This document shows positions 22,129 through 30,501 of a DNA stretch of 64,000 bases, piece by piece (position 1 is the first letter of the stretch; every line of letters starts with the position of its first letter). The position numbers and the translations under genes are program-made. The notes below the pieces were generated by a model. It was not told where the DNA came from, ran no database searches, and saw only the letters and a list, made by a program, of their open reading frames with translations. Location: positions 1 to 64,000 of the forward strand of contig CABJAP010000015.1 in assembly GCA_902363595.1 (NCBI GenBank). The letters run 5' to 3'. Source of the DNA: Clostridia bacterium. GTDB lineage: Bacteria; Bacillota; Clostridia; Peptostreptococcales; Anaerovoracaceae.

Positions 22129-25048
22129 AGTCAACCGAAAAAGAAATCCTGCATGGTACATAACCGCTTGTTTCTTATTGTTTTTGGCATTGATTTTGTT
22201 TCTTGGATATACCGTGAAAAAATATTCCGACGGAATTTACCAAAATATCCGGGAATCCACAACGGAAAGCGTGGAGGCATTAACCTCCGACCGAGTAAAG
22301 ATGTTGGATAAAACGCTCAACCTACTCGAAACCCAGGCCCAGGCACTGGCGATACATCTATCAGAGCCGAAACTTACCGTTACTCCCGATATGTTAAAAA
22401 CTTTTGCAAAAATGCGTAAAGAATATCTTTTCATTGGGGTGTTCAACTCGGATGGAGCTGTTGTCAGCTCGGGGGGAACATCAGCCAAAATCTCTTCCAA
22501 CGATGAAGTCTATCGTCAGGTGTTTGCCGGGAAGTCCGGTGTCACCGATACTTTTTTAGGAGAGATGGGTTATGAGGAAGTACGGGTTTACGCGCCGATT
22601 TATCAAAGCGGTGTTATCACTGGGGGCGTATATATTGATCTTGACGCGGAGATACTACGCAGCGCTGGTGAGAGCTCTCTTTATGACTCGGCCGGATATA
22701 GTTATCTTTTGAAAAAGGATGGCACCATTCTCCTGGCGCCCAGTTTTTATAGCTATGCTCAAATTTATCACAATGTACGAGACGTGTTTGCCGCTTCTAA
22801 AAGCAATCAGAAGACCGTGGAGGCGCTTATGAATGCACTGAAAAAAGGAGAGCGGGGAAATGCGGTGTTAGAGTTTTCGGGGGAGATGCAAATCCTTTGT
22901 TTTGAGCCTTCCGCAGTAAAAGAAGGGTGGTATTACGTTTCCGTACTTCCTTTGGCCCTGGTGGAAAACAACGGTCAGACCGTGATTCGGCTGTCTTCTC
23001 GGATGATTGCGCTGTTTCTTGGATTCGTTCTCGCTTTTTTTGTTTTTCTAGGGGTCATCTTATTTGTTCTGCTGCGAGACAAATGGAAGCAGGAGACAAA
23101 CGAAGGGCGGGTCTATAAAGCTATTTCTGAGAATATTGATACGGCTATCTTCATTATGGATCAGCATACACACCGTATCCGCCATGTGTTCGAAAACATG
23201 CGCAGTATTCTCGGCATTCCGGCAGAGAAGGTGCAAGGGAATATATGTGATTCGCAGTGGCTGACACATATCGGTCTGCCCGCCGAGGTGATCGCTATGG
23301 TGGAGGAGGTAGAATTATCTTCACAACCGGTTACGGCGGAATTGAAATATAATAACCCCCATCTGGGAAAAGAAGTCTGGCTGAGCGTCAGCGTTTCGCC
23401 TTTGAACCTTAAGGGCCGGAAAGAATATATGGTGGCCTTTACCGATATTACGGAGAATAAAAACCTGATGGAACAGCTGCATGCAAGTATGCTGGAAGCC
23501 CAAAGCTCCAATGAGGCCAAAAGCAGCTTTTTGGCAAATATGTCGCATGATATTCGTACGCCGATGAACGCGATTACAGGAATGACCGATATCGCAATCC
23601 GCAGTATCGAAGACCGGGAGCGAGTACTGGACTGTCTGAATAAGATTACCTTGTCCAGCAACCACCTCAAAGGCTTAATCAATGATATTTTGGATATGTC
23701 CAAAATCGAAAGCGGAAAGCTGACCTTAAATGCAGGTATCACATCGCTTCCCGAAGTGATGGAAGGACTGGTAAATATTATTCAGTTCCAGGCGGATGAG
23801 AAAGAGCAGCAGCTGCTGGTGGTGATTCAGCATGTGGAACACGAAACTGTTTTGTGCGATGCTGTCCGTTTGAATCAGGTTCTTATGAATATCCTTGCAA
23901 ATGCTGTGAAATTTACTCCAAATAAAGGGTCAATCCGGTGTACTGTGGAAGAAACTTTTTCCCCGCGTGGTGCGGAATACGGTCGATATTTGTTTACGGT
24001 CAAGGACAACGGTATCGGAATGAGCAAAGAACTCCAGGAGACCATCTTTGATGCCTTTACAAGGGAAAAGAGCAGCCGCATCGAGAAAATCGAAGGCAGC
24101 GGCCTGGGGATGTCCATCAGCAAATGGATCGTCGATCAGATGGGCGGTACGATCCAAGTATCCAGTCAATTGGGACGAGGAAGCGAGTTCCTGGTAACGT
24201 TAGATTTCCCGGTATCCGGCCAATCGATAGAGGTATGCGGTCTAGAACAAGGCCTTTCACTGCTGCTGATCGATAGGGATGAGCAATCGAGTCAGAGTGC
24301 CGCCTCTACTCTTGAAACCCTCCGATTTCTGGTGGATACGGCCTGCGATACAAAAAAAGCGCTGGAATTTATTTCGCACAAGCATGAAGCGGGGTGTGAA
24401 TACGATGTTATTTTGCTGAATCATCATTTTTCTAAGGAAGACCTCTTTGCTTCCATCGCCAGGATACATGAAGCGGCTCGCCGCTCGATTATAATCGTGG
24501 CTGGGGGAAACGATTCTGAGATCGGAAAGCAGGTGGAGGAAGAAGGGGCAGATGCTGTGATCAGTCCTCTGTTTTTTAAATCAACCTTATCCAGAGAGAT
24601 CACACGAGTCTTGCTTCACAGAGCAGATGAACCCACGCCGCTTCCAACGGATAAACCTTTGGAAGCCTGCCATGTTCTTTTGGCGGAGGATAATGAACTG
24701 AATCGGGAAATCGCAGTGGAGCTCCTGTCCTCAAGCGGAGCTCTGGTGGATACTGCAGAAGACGGATACCAATGCTTAGAACGCTTTTTGGCATCTGAGG
24801 CCGGCTATTACCAGATGATTTTGATGGACATCAGGATGCCGGTAATGAACGGCTATGAGGCCGCAAGGCAAATCCGATCCAGTGCCCGTGCTGATGCAGA
24901 AGCGATTCCCATTCTAGCAGTGACGGCCGACGCCTTTTCTGAGGATATTCAAGCGGCAAAGGATGCGGGTATGAATGGACATATATCCAAACCCCTTGAT
25001 ATGGTGCAAGTGATCGCAGAGATGAAAAGGTGCCTTTCACGATTTTAA
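22121..25048 (+). CDS. Membrane hybrid sensor histidine kinase with degenerate and active receiver domains
   Basis: A 975-residue kinase. TM1 is at about 12-32, an extracytoplasmic Cache-like sensor at 33-290, TM2 at about 290-315 and a PAS domain at about 335-455. A HisKA domain follows (MSHDIRTPMNAITGM, phospho-His near 476), then HATPase (DNGIGM, GSGLGMSI) to about 695. The first receiver domain (about 705-830) has YDVILLNHH, with Asn where the phospho-Asp should be, so it cannot be phosphorylated normally. The second receiver (about 845-975) is intact (MDIRMPVMNGYE). Of the in-frame GTGs at 22118 and 22121, the latter has better spacing from AAGGAGG. No output regulator is adjacent. Confidence 0.88.
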   Translation: MNKVNRKRNPAWYITACFLLFLALILFLGYTVKKYSDGIYQNIRESTTESVEALTSDRVKMLDKTLNLLETQAQALAIHLSEPKLTVTPDMLKTFAKMRKEYLFIGVFNSDGAVVSSGGTSAKISSNDEVYRQVFAGKSGVTDTFLGEMGYEEVRVYAPIYQSGVITGGVYIDLDAEILRSAGESSLYDSAGYSYLLKKDGTILLAPSFYSYAQIYHNVRDVFAASKSNQKTVEALMNALKKGERGNAVLEFSGEMQILCFEPSAVKEGWYYVSVLPLALVENNGQTVIRLSSRMIALFLGFVLAFFVFLGVILFVLLRDKWKQETNEGRVYKAISENIDTAIFIMDQHTHRIRHVFENMRSILGIPAEKVQGNICDSQWLTHIGLPAEVIAMVEEVELSSQPVTAELKYNNPHLGKEVWLSVSVSPLNLKGRKEYMVAFTDITENKNLMEQLHASMLEAQSSNEAKSSFLANMSHDIRTPMNAITGMTDIAIRSIEDRERVLDCLNKITLSSNHLKGLINDILDMSKIESGKLTLNAGITSLPEVMEGLVNIIQFQADEKEQQLLVVIQHVEHETVLCDAVRLNQVLMNILANAVKFTPNKGSIRCTVEETFSPRGAEYGRYLFTVKDNGIGMSKELQETIFDAFTREKSSRIEKIEGSGLGMSISKWIVDQMGGTIQVSSQLGRGSEFLVTLDFPVSGQSIEVCGLEQGLSLLLIDRDEQSSQSAASTLETLRFLVDTACDTKKALEFISHKHEAGCEYDVILLNHHFSKEDLFASIARIHEAARRSIIIVAGGNDSEIGKQVEEEGADAVISPLFFKSTLSREITRVLLHRADEPTPLPTDKPLEACHVLLAEDNELNREIAVELLSSSGALVDTAEDGYQCLERFLASEAGYYQMILMDIRMPVMNGYEAARQIRSSARADAEAIPILAVTADAFSEDIQAAKDAGMNGHISKPLDMVQVIAEMKRCLSRF

Positions 25049-25437
25049 CTCACATAATACTACGTTGAGACTAAGCTGAAAAAATCTGCGGTGATAATCG
25101 TTCTTAAAAGATTTTTATAAAAGGGTTGTCTAGGAGGCGGCTTTCGAAAGTCCTGGACGGGGCAGACTTGATCTGCAAGACATAATCAATCGATGCACGG
25201 CATATCTTTTCAAAGAAGCGCTGAAAGGAGAGTCCAAACGCGGGCCAGCTGGCGATGGCCTATGATGCTGCGAAAATAACCCAAGGAATCACGATGATTT
25301 GCTCCCGGCCCCGACTCCCGGCCTAAGCCCTCCGGGAACGTAACACTTAAGGATTCAGGGATCACGACGATTACTATTACTGCGGCAGTCACCTGGTGCT
25401 TTTACTGCTGAAAAAGCAGAGTGAAAGGAGAAGAGAA
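25049..25437 (+). promoter_or_regulatory. 389-bp intergenic region with stems, paired repeats and a candidate sigma-54 promoter
   Basis: No gene is supported here. Visible elements are a weak terminator-like repeat (AAAAATCT...AGATTTTT, about 25079-25117); a hairpin GTCTAGGA / TCCTGGAC (about 25128-25156) enclosing CTTTCGAAAG; and a GCAGA/TCTGC hairpin right after. A GC-rich stretch with a repeated CTCCCGGCC follows. Two similar palindromic boxes occur, AATCACGATGATT (25287-25299) and GATCACGACGATT (25360-25372). Finally, TGGTGCTTTTACTGCT (25394-25409) has the GG-N10-GC geometry of sigma-54 and would start transcription about 18 nt before the TTG start. Confidence 0.4.
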
Positions 25438-27036
25438 TTGAAACAAACGTTTATCATAACAGGCGGTAAAATCTTTACTTCTGATGAGGAAGGCTTGTAT
25501 GCGGATTCCATGATTGTCGAAGACGGTGTGATCACTTGGATTGGTGCTGAGGCGGAGCTGCCGGTTAAAGATTATCCAAGCATTGATCTGGCAGGAAAGC
25601 GGGTGCTTCCGGGCTTTGTTGATGCCCATATGCATTCGGTGATCCTGGCCGATTTCAGCAGGCAAATCTCTTGTCTGCCGCCAAAGGTGCATTCTATTGA
25701 AGAGATGGTAAGCGAGATTAGCCGAGCGCGCCGCAAGCAAGGCCCGGATCAGTGGATTCAAGGGTGGGGCTACGATGAGGGAAAGCTGGCGGAAAAGCGT
25801 TCCCCCAATCGCTATGACCTGGATCGGGGATGCGCGGATGCTCCGGTGTGCATCCTCAGAACCTGCGCCCATATCCGCTGTGTCAACAGTAAAGCACTAG
25901 AGCTGGCCGGAATCGATAAAAACACCCCCGATCCCCAGGGAGGTCAAATCGACCGGGATGAGAATGGAGAACCCACCGGAATTCTGAGAGAAAATGCCAG
26001 AGATTTAGTGATGGGAGTAATGCCGGAATTGACCCGGCAACAGATTGTAGAAGAGTTGGTGGAGCTGGGACAGCTGCTGGCTTCCCAGGGAATAACGGCA
26101 ATCGGCGATATGGGAAACCTGGAGCCTGGAGATCATTTTGACAAATATCTGGAGGCCGCAGAAAAAGGGTTTAGACAAAGAGCGGCGATCTATTATATGT
26201 GGGATCATTTTGCGGATAACAAGGAGTTTGACATTCCTGCATCCCATTTCGCAAAGAATCGGCAGATACGAGCGGCAGGTCTGAAATTGATCGGAGACGG
26301 CAGTGTTTCCGGCAGGACGGCCTGGATGAACAAGCCCTACTTGGGAACAGGCGATGAATACGGAATACCGGTCTGTTCCGATGAACTCATGGAGAGCGCC
26401 ATTGCTTTCTGTAAAAAGAAGCGCTGCCAGCTTTCCATGCATGCTATGGGGGCAAAGGCGATCGAGCGGATTGTAGGTCGGGTATATGGGGAACCGAAGT
26501 GGACAGATGGAAATGAGCCTCATCTTCGGGTGGAACACGTCACCGACCCGACGGAAGAGGCGATGGACCAAGCTATTGAAAAGGGGATTGCTTTTGTTAC
26601 TCAGCCGATTTTCCTCTATGCGGAGATTGAGAGCTATCTGACCAATCTTGGAGAAGATTGGATGAAACAAACTTACCCGATCAAGCATATGCTGGATAAG
26701 GGCGTTAAATTATGTTTTTCTACCGATGCTCCCGCCACATCGTGGGCAGTTCCTTCGGATCCGTTTCCCTGCATCAAAGGGGCTGTGACCAGAATTGCTT
26801 ATGATGGTACGGACTGCGGGCAGCAGCAAAAGGTGGATGTAGAGACTGCAATTAAGCTCTATACAAGAGAAAGCGCCCAGGCTGCCGGGTTCGAAAGGAT
26901 CGGACAGCTGAAACCCGGATACTATGCGGATTTTATTGTCCTCGATCAAGATATTTTCAGCATTCCTCCTGAGGATATTGATAAAATCACTGTTGAACAG
27001 ACTTATATCGCGGGTGAAAAAATATATCAGAAGTAG
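25438..27036 (+). CDS. Amidohydrolase family protein (YtcJ-like)
   Basis: Metal-dependent amidohydrolase of 532 residues from the amidohydrolase_3/YtcJ group. The metal motif GFVDAHMHS is near residues 59-67, and later segments DGSVSGRTAWM, SMHAMGAKAIE, LRVEHVTDP and FSTDAPATSW fit the family. The TTG at 25438 is chosen because GAAAGGAG ends 7 bases upstream; the alternative GTG at 25396 has no ribosome site and overlaps the candidate sigma-54 promoter. The reaction is hydrolysis of an amide or N-acyl bond; the substrate is unknown. It is followed after 23 nt by a branched-chain amino-acid carrier, so it may release an amino acid that the carrier moves. Confidence 0.85.
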   Translation: MKQTFIITGGKIFTSDEEGLYADSMIVEDGVITWIGAEAELPVKDYPSIDLAGKRVLPGFVDAHMHSVILADFSRQISCLPPKVHSIEEMVSEISRARRKQGPDQWIQGWGYDEGKLAEKRSPNRYDLDRGCADAPVCILRTCAHIRCVNSKALELAGIDKNTPDPQGGQIDRDENGEPTGILRENARDLVMGVMPELTRQQIVEELVELGQLLASQGITAIGDMGNLEPGDHFDKYLEAAEKGFRQRAAIYYMWDHFADNKEFDIPASHFAKNRQIRAAGLKLIGDGSVSGRTAWMNKPYLGTGDEYGIPVCSDELMESAIAFCKKKRCQLSMHAMGAKAIERIVGRVYGEPKWTDGNEPHLRVEHVTDPTEEAMDQAIEKGIAFVTQPIFLYAEIESYLTNLGEDWMKQTYPIKHMLDKGVKLCFSTDAPATSWAVPSDPFPCIKGAVTRIAYDGTDCGQQQKVDVETAIKLYTRESAQAAGFERIGQLKPGYYADFIVLDQDIFSIPPEDIDKITVEQTYIAGEKIYQK

Positions 27037-27059
27037 ATTTAAGAAAAGAGGAATCGAAA

Positions 27060-28412
27060 ATGAAACGATCGACAAAAGACAGTCTGGTGATCGGGTTTGC
27101 CATGTTTGCCGTATTTTTCGGCGCGGGCAATCTGATCTTTCCGCCTCAGATCGGGCTGGTGTCTGGCGCACACGTTGCCGCGGGAATTATCGGTATGACT
27201 CTGACCGGCATTCTGCTGCCCATGCTGGCGGTAGCAGCAGTGGGAAATATGGGCGACAGTCTGAAATCGGTCACCAGGCATGTCAATTCCTGGTGGCACG
27301 TGCTCTATATGGTACTCAGCCTGTTCATTATTTTATTCGGCACGATCCCCAGGTGCGGCGGCGTCGCCTATGAAACCGGGCTGATGGGGATTTTTCCCGA
27401 CCTTCCGCCATTTAGCAAATGGATTTTTCTGATTTTGTTTTTTGGGATTTCCTACTATTTTGCAAGCAGCAGATCCAGTGTAATTGATAAGATCGGCAAA
27501 TACATAACACCGATTTTGCTCATCGCCCTTGTGGCGATTGTGGTTATGACTTTTGTAAATCCCCTGGGTCATCCTTCAGGGGAAGCTGTGGCCAATCCAT
27601 TTTCAAATGCGCTGCTGACCGCATATAACACGGGAGATGTGGGCACCGGCTTGGTCTGCGCCGGGATTTTTATCGCGACCATTAAAGGAAAAGGTTATAC
27701 GGCTGATAGGGATTTTAAAGGGGTCCTTTTTAAGACGATTCTGGTCTCTTTTATCATCCTATTCATCGTCTATGGCGGCCTATGCTATTTAGGCTCCACC
27801 GGAACCCAGCTATTTGCCTCTGACACGGACCAGACCGTTCTACTGGTAGGATTGATTCGAAAACTAGCCGGCTACGGCGGAATTGTTGTCCTTTCCATTG
27901 CGATTATCTTTGCTTGTCTGACAACTGCGGCCGGAATGATCGCTACCGGGTCAGATTGGATTTGCATCGCTTTCCCCAAGCTGTCGTTTCGGATCGTGAG
28001 CCTGGTGGTTACACTGATTATTTTATTGATGGCATCTACAGGGGTCAACTTTGTGGTTAAGGTTTCCGGCCCGATTTTTACGTTTATTTATCCCATGTCC
28101 ATAGTGATGACTATCCTTGGTGTTGGCAAGAAGTTCGTTCCCAACGATGGGGCCTGGAAGGGCGCGGTTTATGCGGCAACCTTATTCAGTTTTTACGATG
28201 CCTTTGCTCTGGCGAGGGCCAACGGACTGATTTCAATAGCAACCGATGGACTGGATCGGCTGATCGGAGCCATTCCGCTGGCTCAGTACGGGTTTGACTG
28301 GCTGATACCTGCGGTCATAGGTTTCATCGTCGGCGCTGTGATCTGGAAAGTGCTGGGAAAGCAGGATGCAGGTCCGGAAAAGAAGTTGGATGATGCACAG
28401 GCTTCTAGTTAA
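27060..28412 (+). CDS. brnQ: Branched-chain amino acid carrier (LIVCS family)
   Basis: Na+-coupled inner-membrane carrier for Leu/Ile/Val of 450 residues, with about 12 hydrophobic segments. The family signature FFGAGNLIFPP is at residues about 19-30, and ATGSDWICIAFP and FIYPMSIVMTILG fit the mid and late helices. AAGAGGAA precedes the ATG. It is cotranscribed with the amidohydrolase, which suggests use of amino-acid derivatives as a carbon or nitrogen source. No clear T-tail terminator follows; an 11-bp inverted repeat begins 30 bases after the stop. Confidence 0.9.
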   Translation: MKRSTKDSLVIGFAMFAVFFGAGNLIFPPQIGLVSGAHVAAGIIGMTLTGILLPMLAVAAVGNMGDSLKSVTRHVNSWWHVLYMVLSLFIILFGTIPRCGGVAYETGLMGIFPDLPPFSKWIFLILFFGISYYFASSRSSVIDKIGKYITPILLIALVAIVVMTFVNPLGHPSGEAVANPFSNALLTAYNTGDVGTGLVCAGIFIATIKGKGYTADRDFKGVLFKTILVSFIILFIVYGGLCYLGSTGTQLFASDTDQTVLLVGLIRKLAGYGGIVVLSIAIIFACLTTAAGMIATGSDWICIAFPKLSFRIVSLVVTLIILLMASTGVNFVVKVSGPIFTFIYPMSIVMTILGVGKKFVPNDGAWKGAVYAATLFSFYDAFALARANGLISIATDGLDRLIGAIPLAQYGFDWLIPAVIGFIVGAVIWKVLGKQDAGPEKKLDDAQASS

Positions 28413-28436
28413 AATTTAAAAAATTGGGGAGATGGA

Positions 28437-28480
28437 CATTTCAGATACAAAAAATGCAAAGACTCGAGGTTTTGTATCTG
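28437..28480. repeat. Inverted repeat element, copy A
   Basis: An 11-bp perfect inverted repeat, CAGATACAAAA (28442-28452) and TTTTGTATCTG (28470-28480), begins with CATTTCAGATACAAAAAA (28437-28454). The same 18-base string occurs at 36399-36416. It is not followed by a T tract, so it is not a standard terminator; it could be an operator or a small repeat family. Confidence 0.55.
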
Positions 28481-28544
28481 CCACACCACTTCTGTCTGAG
28501 ACGCCTCATGACCATGATGGAAATGATCATACACAGGGTTTGAA

Positions 28545-28573
28545 TTTACAATTGTTCGAATTTTTTATATAAT
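28545..28573 (+). promoter_or_regulatory. Sigma-A promoter of the PAS-type sigma-54 activator gene
   Basis: TTTACA (28545-28550) and TATAAT (28568-28573) are spaced by 17 bp, about 79 bases before the ATG at 28652. Confidence 0.7.
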
Positions 28574-28651
28574 GTCTGGAGAAGTGAACAAAACCCAGAA
28601 AAGGGACTTTGATTCAGGGGCTCCTGCATAGCTGAAAGGAACAAGTGTGAA

Positions 28652-30055
28652 ATGATCCATTTAACAAGTGAGACAAAACAGCTTTTAAATATTATCGAAG
28701 GGCTGGTGATAATCGATCCCAGCAGCGATATCCTTTTTATGGAGGATGAGCTGGCCAGAAGTATCGGATTTTCAAAAGGGGACGAAGCAGTAGGAAGATC
28801 CATCAAAGAGCTCCTGCCCCATAATACCGCCTATAAAGTATTGTCCACCGGTCAAAAACAGATCGGCGAAGTGTATATTTCTGAAGGACACACGATCGTT
28901 TCCAATGCGTTCCCCATCTATATGGATGGAAAGCTTGAGGGCGTTTTGGAATACGATGCTTTTGGCGATGCAGCAGAAATCCATAAATTCCTTGATAAAG
29001 TGATCAATATGAACCATGAGATCAATTATCATAAAAATGATCTCCGGCCTTTGAAGAGCACTAAATACTCCATCGATAATATTATCGGCCGCAGCAGGGC
29101 TACTGCACTCTTGAAAAAACAGATTAAGCAGGTGTCTTACAGTGTTTCCACTGTCCTCATCTATGGGGAAACGGGTTCAGGAAAAGAATTGGTGGCACAT
29201 TCCATCCATGACCTGAGTACCAGGTCCCTGCACAATTTTATCAAAGTCAATTGCGCCGCGATCCCTTCCGAGCTCTTTGAATCCGAACTCTTCGGCTATG
29301 AAGAGGGGAGTTTTACCGGAGCTAAACGGGGCGGAAAAAAGGGGCTGGTGGAGCTGGCGGATGGGGGAACCTTGTTCTTAGACGAAATCCATCAACTGTC
29401 CTTCGCCATGCAATCCAAGCTGCTGCGGTTTTTGCAGGAGCGGGAGTTTATACGGGTGGGCGGCAGTAAGACGATGACCGTGGATACAAGAATCATTGCT
29501 GCTACCAATGAGAATTTACAAGAGCTGGTGGAACAAAAACTGTTTCGGGAAGATCTGTACTACCGGCTCAATATCCTTGAAATACAAGTACCGCCTCTGC
29601 GGGACCGAAAAGAGGATATCCAGCCCATCACAGAATCGATCGTGCAGCAGCTGAACAATCTGCTGGGGAGAGCTGAGGTACGCCGGATTAAAGGCATATC
29701 GGAAGGCGCTTTGCTGCTGCTGAAGCAATATGACTGGCCGGGAAATATCAGGGAGCTGCACAATGTTCTGGAGCGAGCGGTGAATCTCTGCTATGAGCCG
29801 ATTTTGGATTTAAAGCATTTAAAAGATTTTCAGCAGAAAGTCATCGAATCCCAGCCTGCGGCCACTGTCAACCGAATGGGAGAACTGTTTCCGCAGATGA
29901 GCCTGATTACGCTCAAAGAAGCAAAGATGAACGCAGAGCTGGCAGCAGTACGTGCAGCGCTTAGCGTTTTTCATGGAAATAAGACAAAAGCGGCCCAGTC
30001 GCTGGGAATCAGCCGGCAGGCCCTGGGTAAGATCGTAAAAAAGCATAATCTATAA
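28652..30055 (+). CDS. Sigma-54-dependent transcriptional activator with PAS sensor
   Basis: A 467-residue bacterial enhancer-binding protein. A PAS-like domain covers about 10-115 and would sense a small ligand. The AAA+ domain covers about 140-375, with Walker A GETGSGKE near 172, Walker B GTLFLDEIH, and the sigma-54 contact loop as GSFTGA near 219 (usual form GAFTGA). A Fis-type helix-turn-helix is at the end (NKTKAAQSLGISRQALGKI). It lies between the amidohydrolase/brnQ pair and the amidase operon. The latter carries a canonical -24/-12 promoter and an upstream palindrome, so this protein is the likely activator there. AAAGGAA precedes the ATG. Confidence 0.9.
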   Translation: MIHLTSETKQLLNIIEGLVIIDPSSDILFMEDELARSIGFSKGDEAVGRSIKELLPHNTAYKVLSTGQKQIGEVYISEGHTIVSNAFPIYMDGKLEGVLEYDAFGDAAEIHKFLDKVINMNHEINYHKNDLRPLKSTKYSIDNIIGRSRATALLKKQIKQVSYSVSTVLIYGETGSGKELVAHSIHDLSTRSLHNFIKVNCAAIPSELFESELFGYEEGSFTGAKRGGKKGLVELADGGTLFLDEIHQLSFAMQSKLLRFLQEREFIRVGGSKTMTVDTRIIAATNENLQELVEQKLFREDLYYRLNILEIQVPPLRDRKEDIQPITESIVQQLNNLLGRAEVRRIKGISEGALLLLKQYDWPGNIRELHNVLERAVNLCYEPILDLKHLKDFQQKVIESQPAATVNRMGELFPQMSLITLKEAKMNAELAAVRAALSVFHGNKTKAAQSLGISRQALGKIVKKHNL

Positions 30056-30069
30056 ATAAAAATAAGCCG

Positions 30070-30103
30070 AAGCCCTGGTTGAACCTTTCAGCCGGGGCTT
30101 TTT
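30070..30103 (+). terminator. Terminator of the PAS-type activator gene
   Basis: AAGCCC...GGGCTT with extra GG/CC pairs and a T-rich tail, 14 bases after the stop codon. Confidence 0.8.
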
Positions 30104-30144
30104 GCTGTATAGAAAAAAATGAATGATGTATGCTGCGAACCGAT

Positions 30145-30308
30145 TGTTTCATGGCGATGATCTTAAGGGAGTGGAAACAAATGTTTCCGATATGCAGAAT
30201 GTTTAGCAAATAGGAAAGAAAAGTTTACATATGGGAAAGAAGCCTGAAATTAGGCGAAAAGATGCAGATTTGGTTGAAGAGAACGAAATCGTGGAAACAA
30301 AACATTAC
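30145..30308 (+). promoter_or_regulatory. Upstream activator sites of the amidase operon
   Basis: A perfect 7-2-7 palindrome GGAAACAAATGTTTCC (30173-30188) lies about 255 bp before the -24 element. Partial copies flank it: TGTTTC at 30145-30150, and GGAAACAAAACATTAC around 30293-30308, which repeats the GTGGAAACAAA half-site. Their position and symmetry fit enhancer sites for the neighbouring PAS-type activator. The rest of the 446-bp gap between 30056 and 30501 holds the preceding terminator and the sigma-54 promoter, and no gene. Confidence 0.6.
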
Positions 30309-30428
30309 ACTTTTAGATAGCAGAACGAAGGTTTTTTTTAACAGTCAGTCTGGACACCCCCGCACTCAAGCTTAGAAACCTTGAAAAATGCAGGACCGGC
30401 TATATGGAGCGTCAACTTAAAAACAGAG

Positions 30429-30444
30429 TGGCATGGGTTTTGCT
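30429..30444 (+). promoter_or_regulatory. Sigma-54 promoter of the amidase operon
   Basis: TGGCATGGGTTTTGCT has GG (30430-30431) and GC (30442-30443) separated by 10 bases, as in TGGCAC-N5-TTGCW. The transcript would start near 30455, giving a leader of about 47 nt that ends in TAGGAGGATC. Confidence 0.85.
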
Positions 30445-30501
30445 TAATATCTAAGTGTACACAGACATGTCTGAAAATTTAGAATCTATAGGAGGATCAT
30501 T

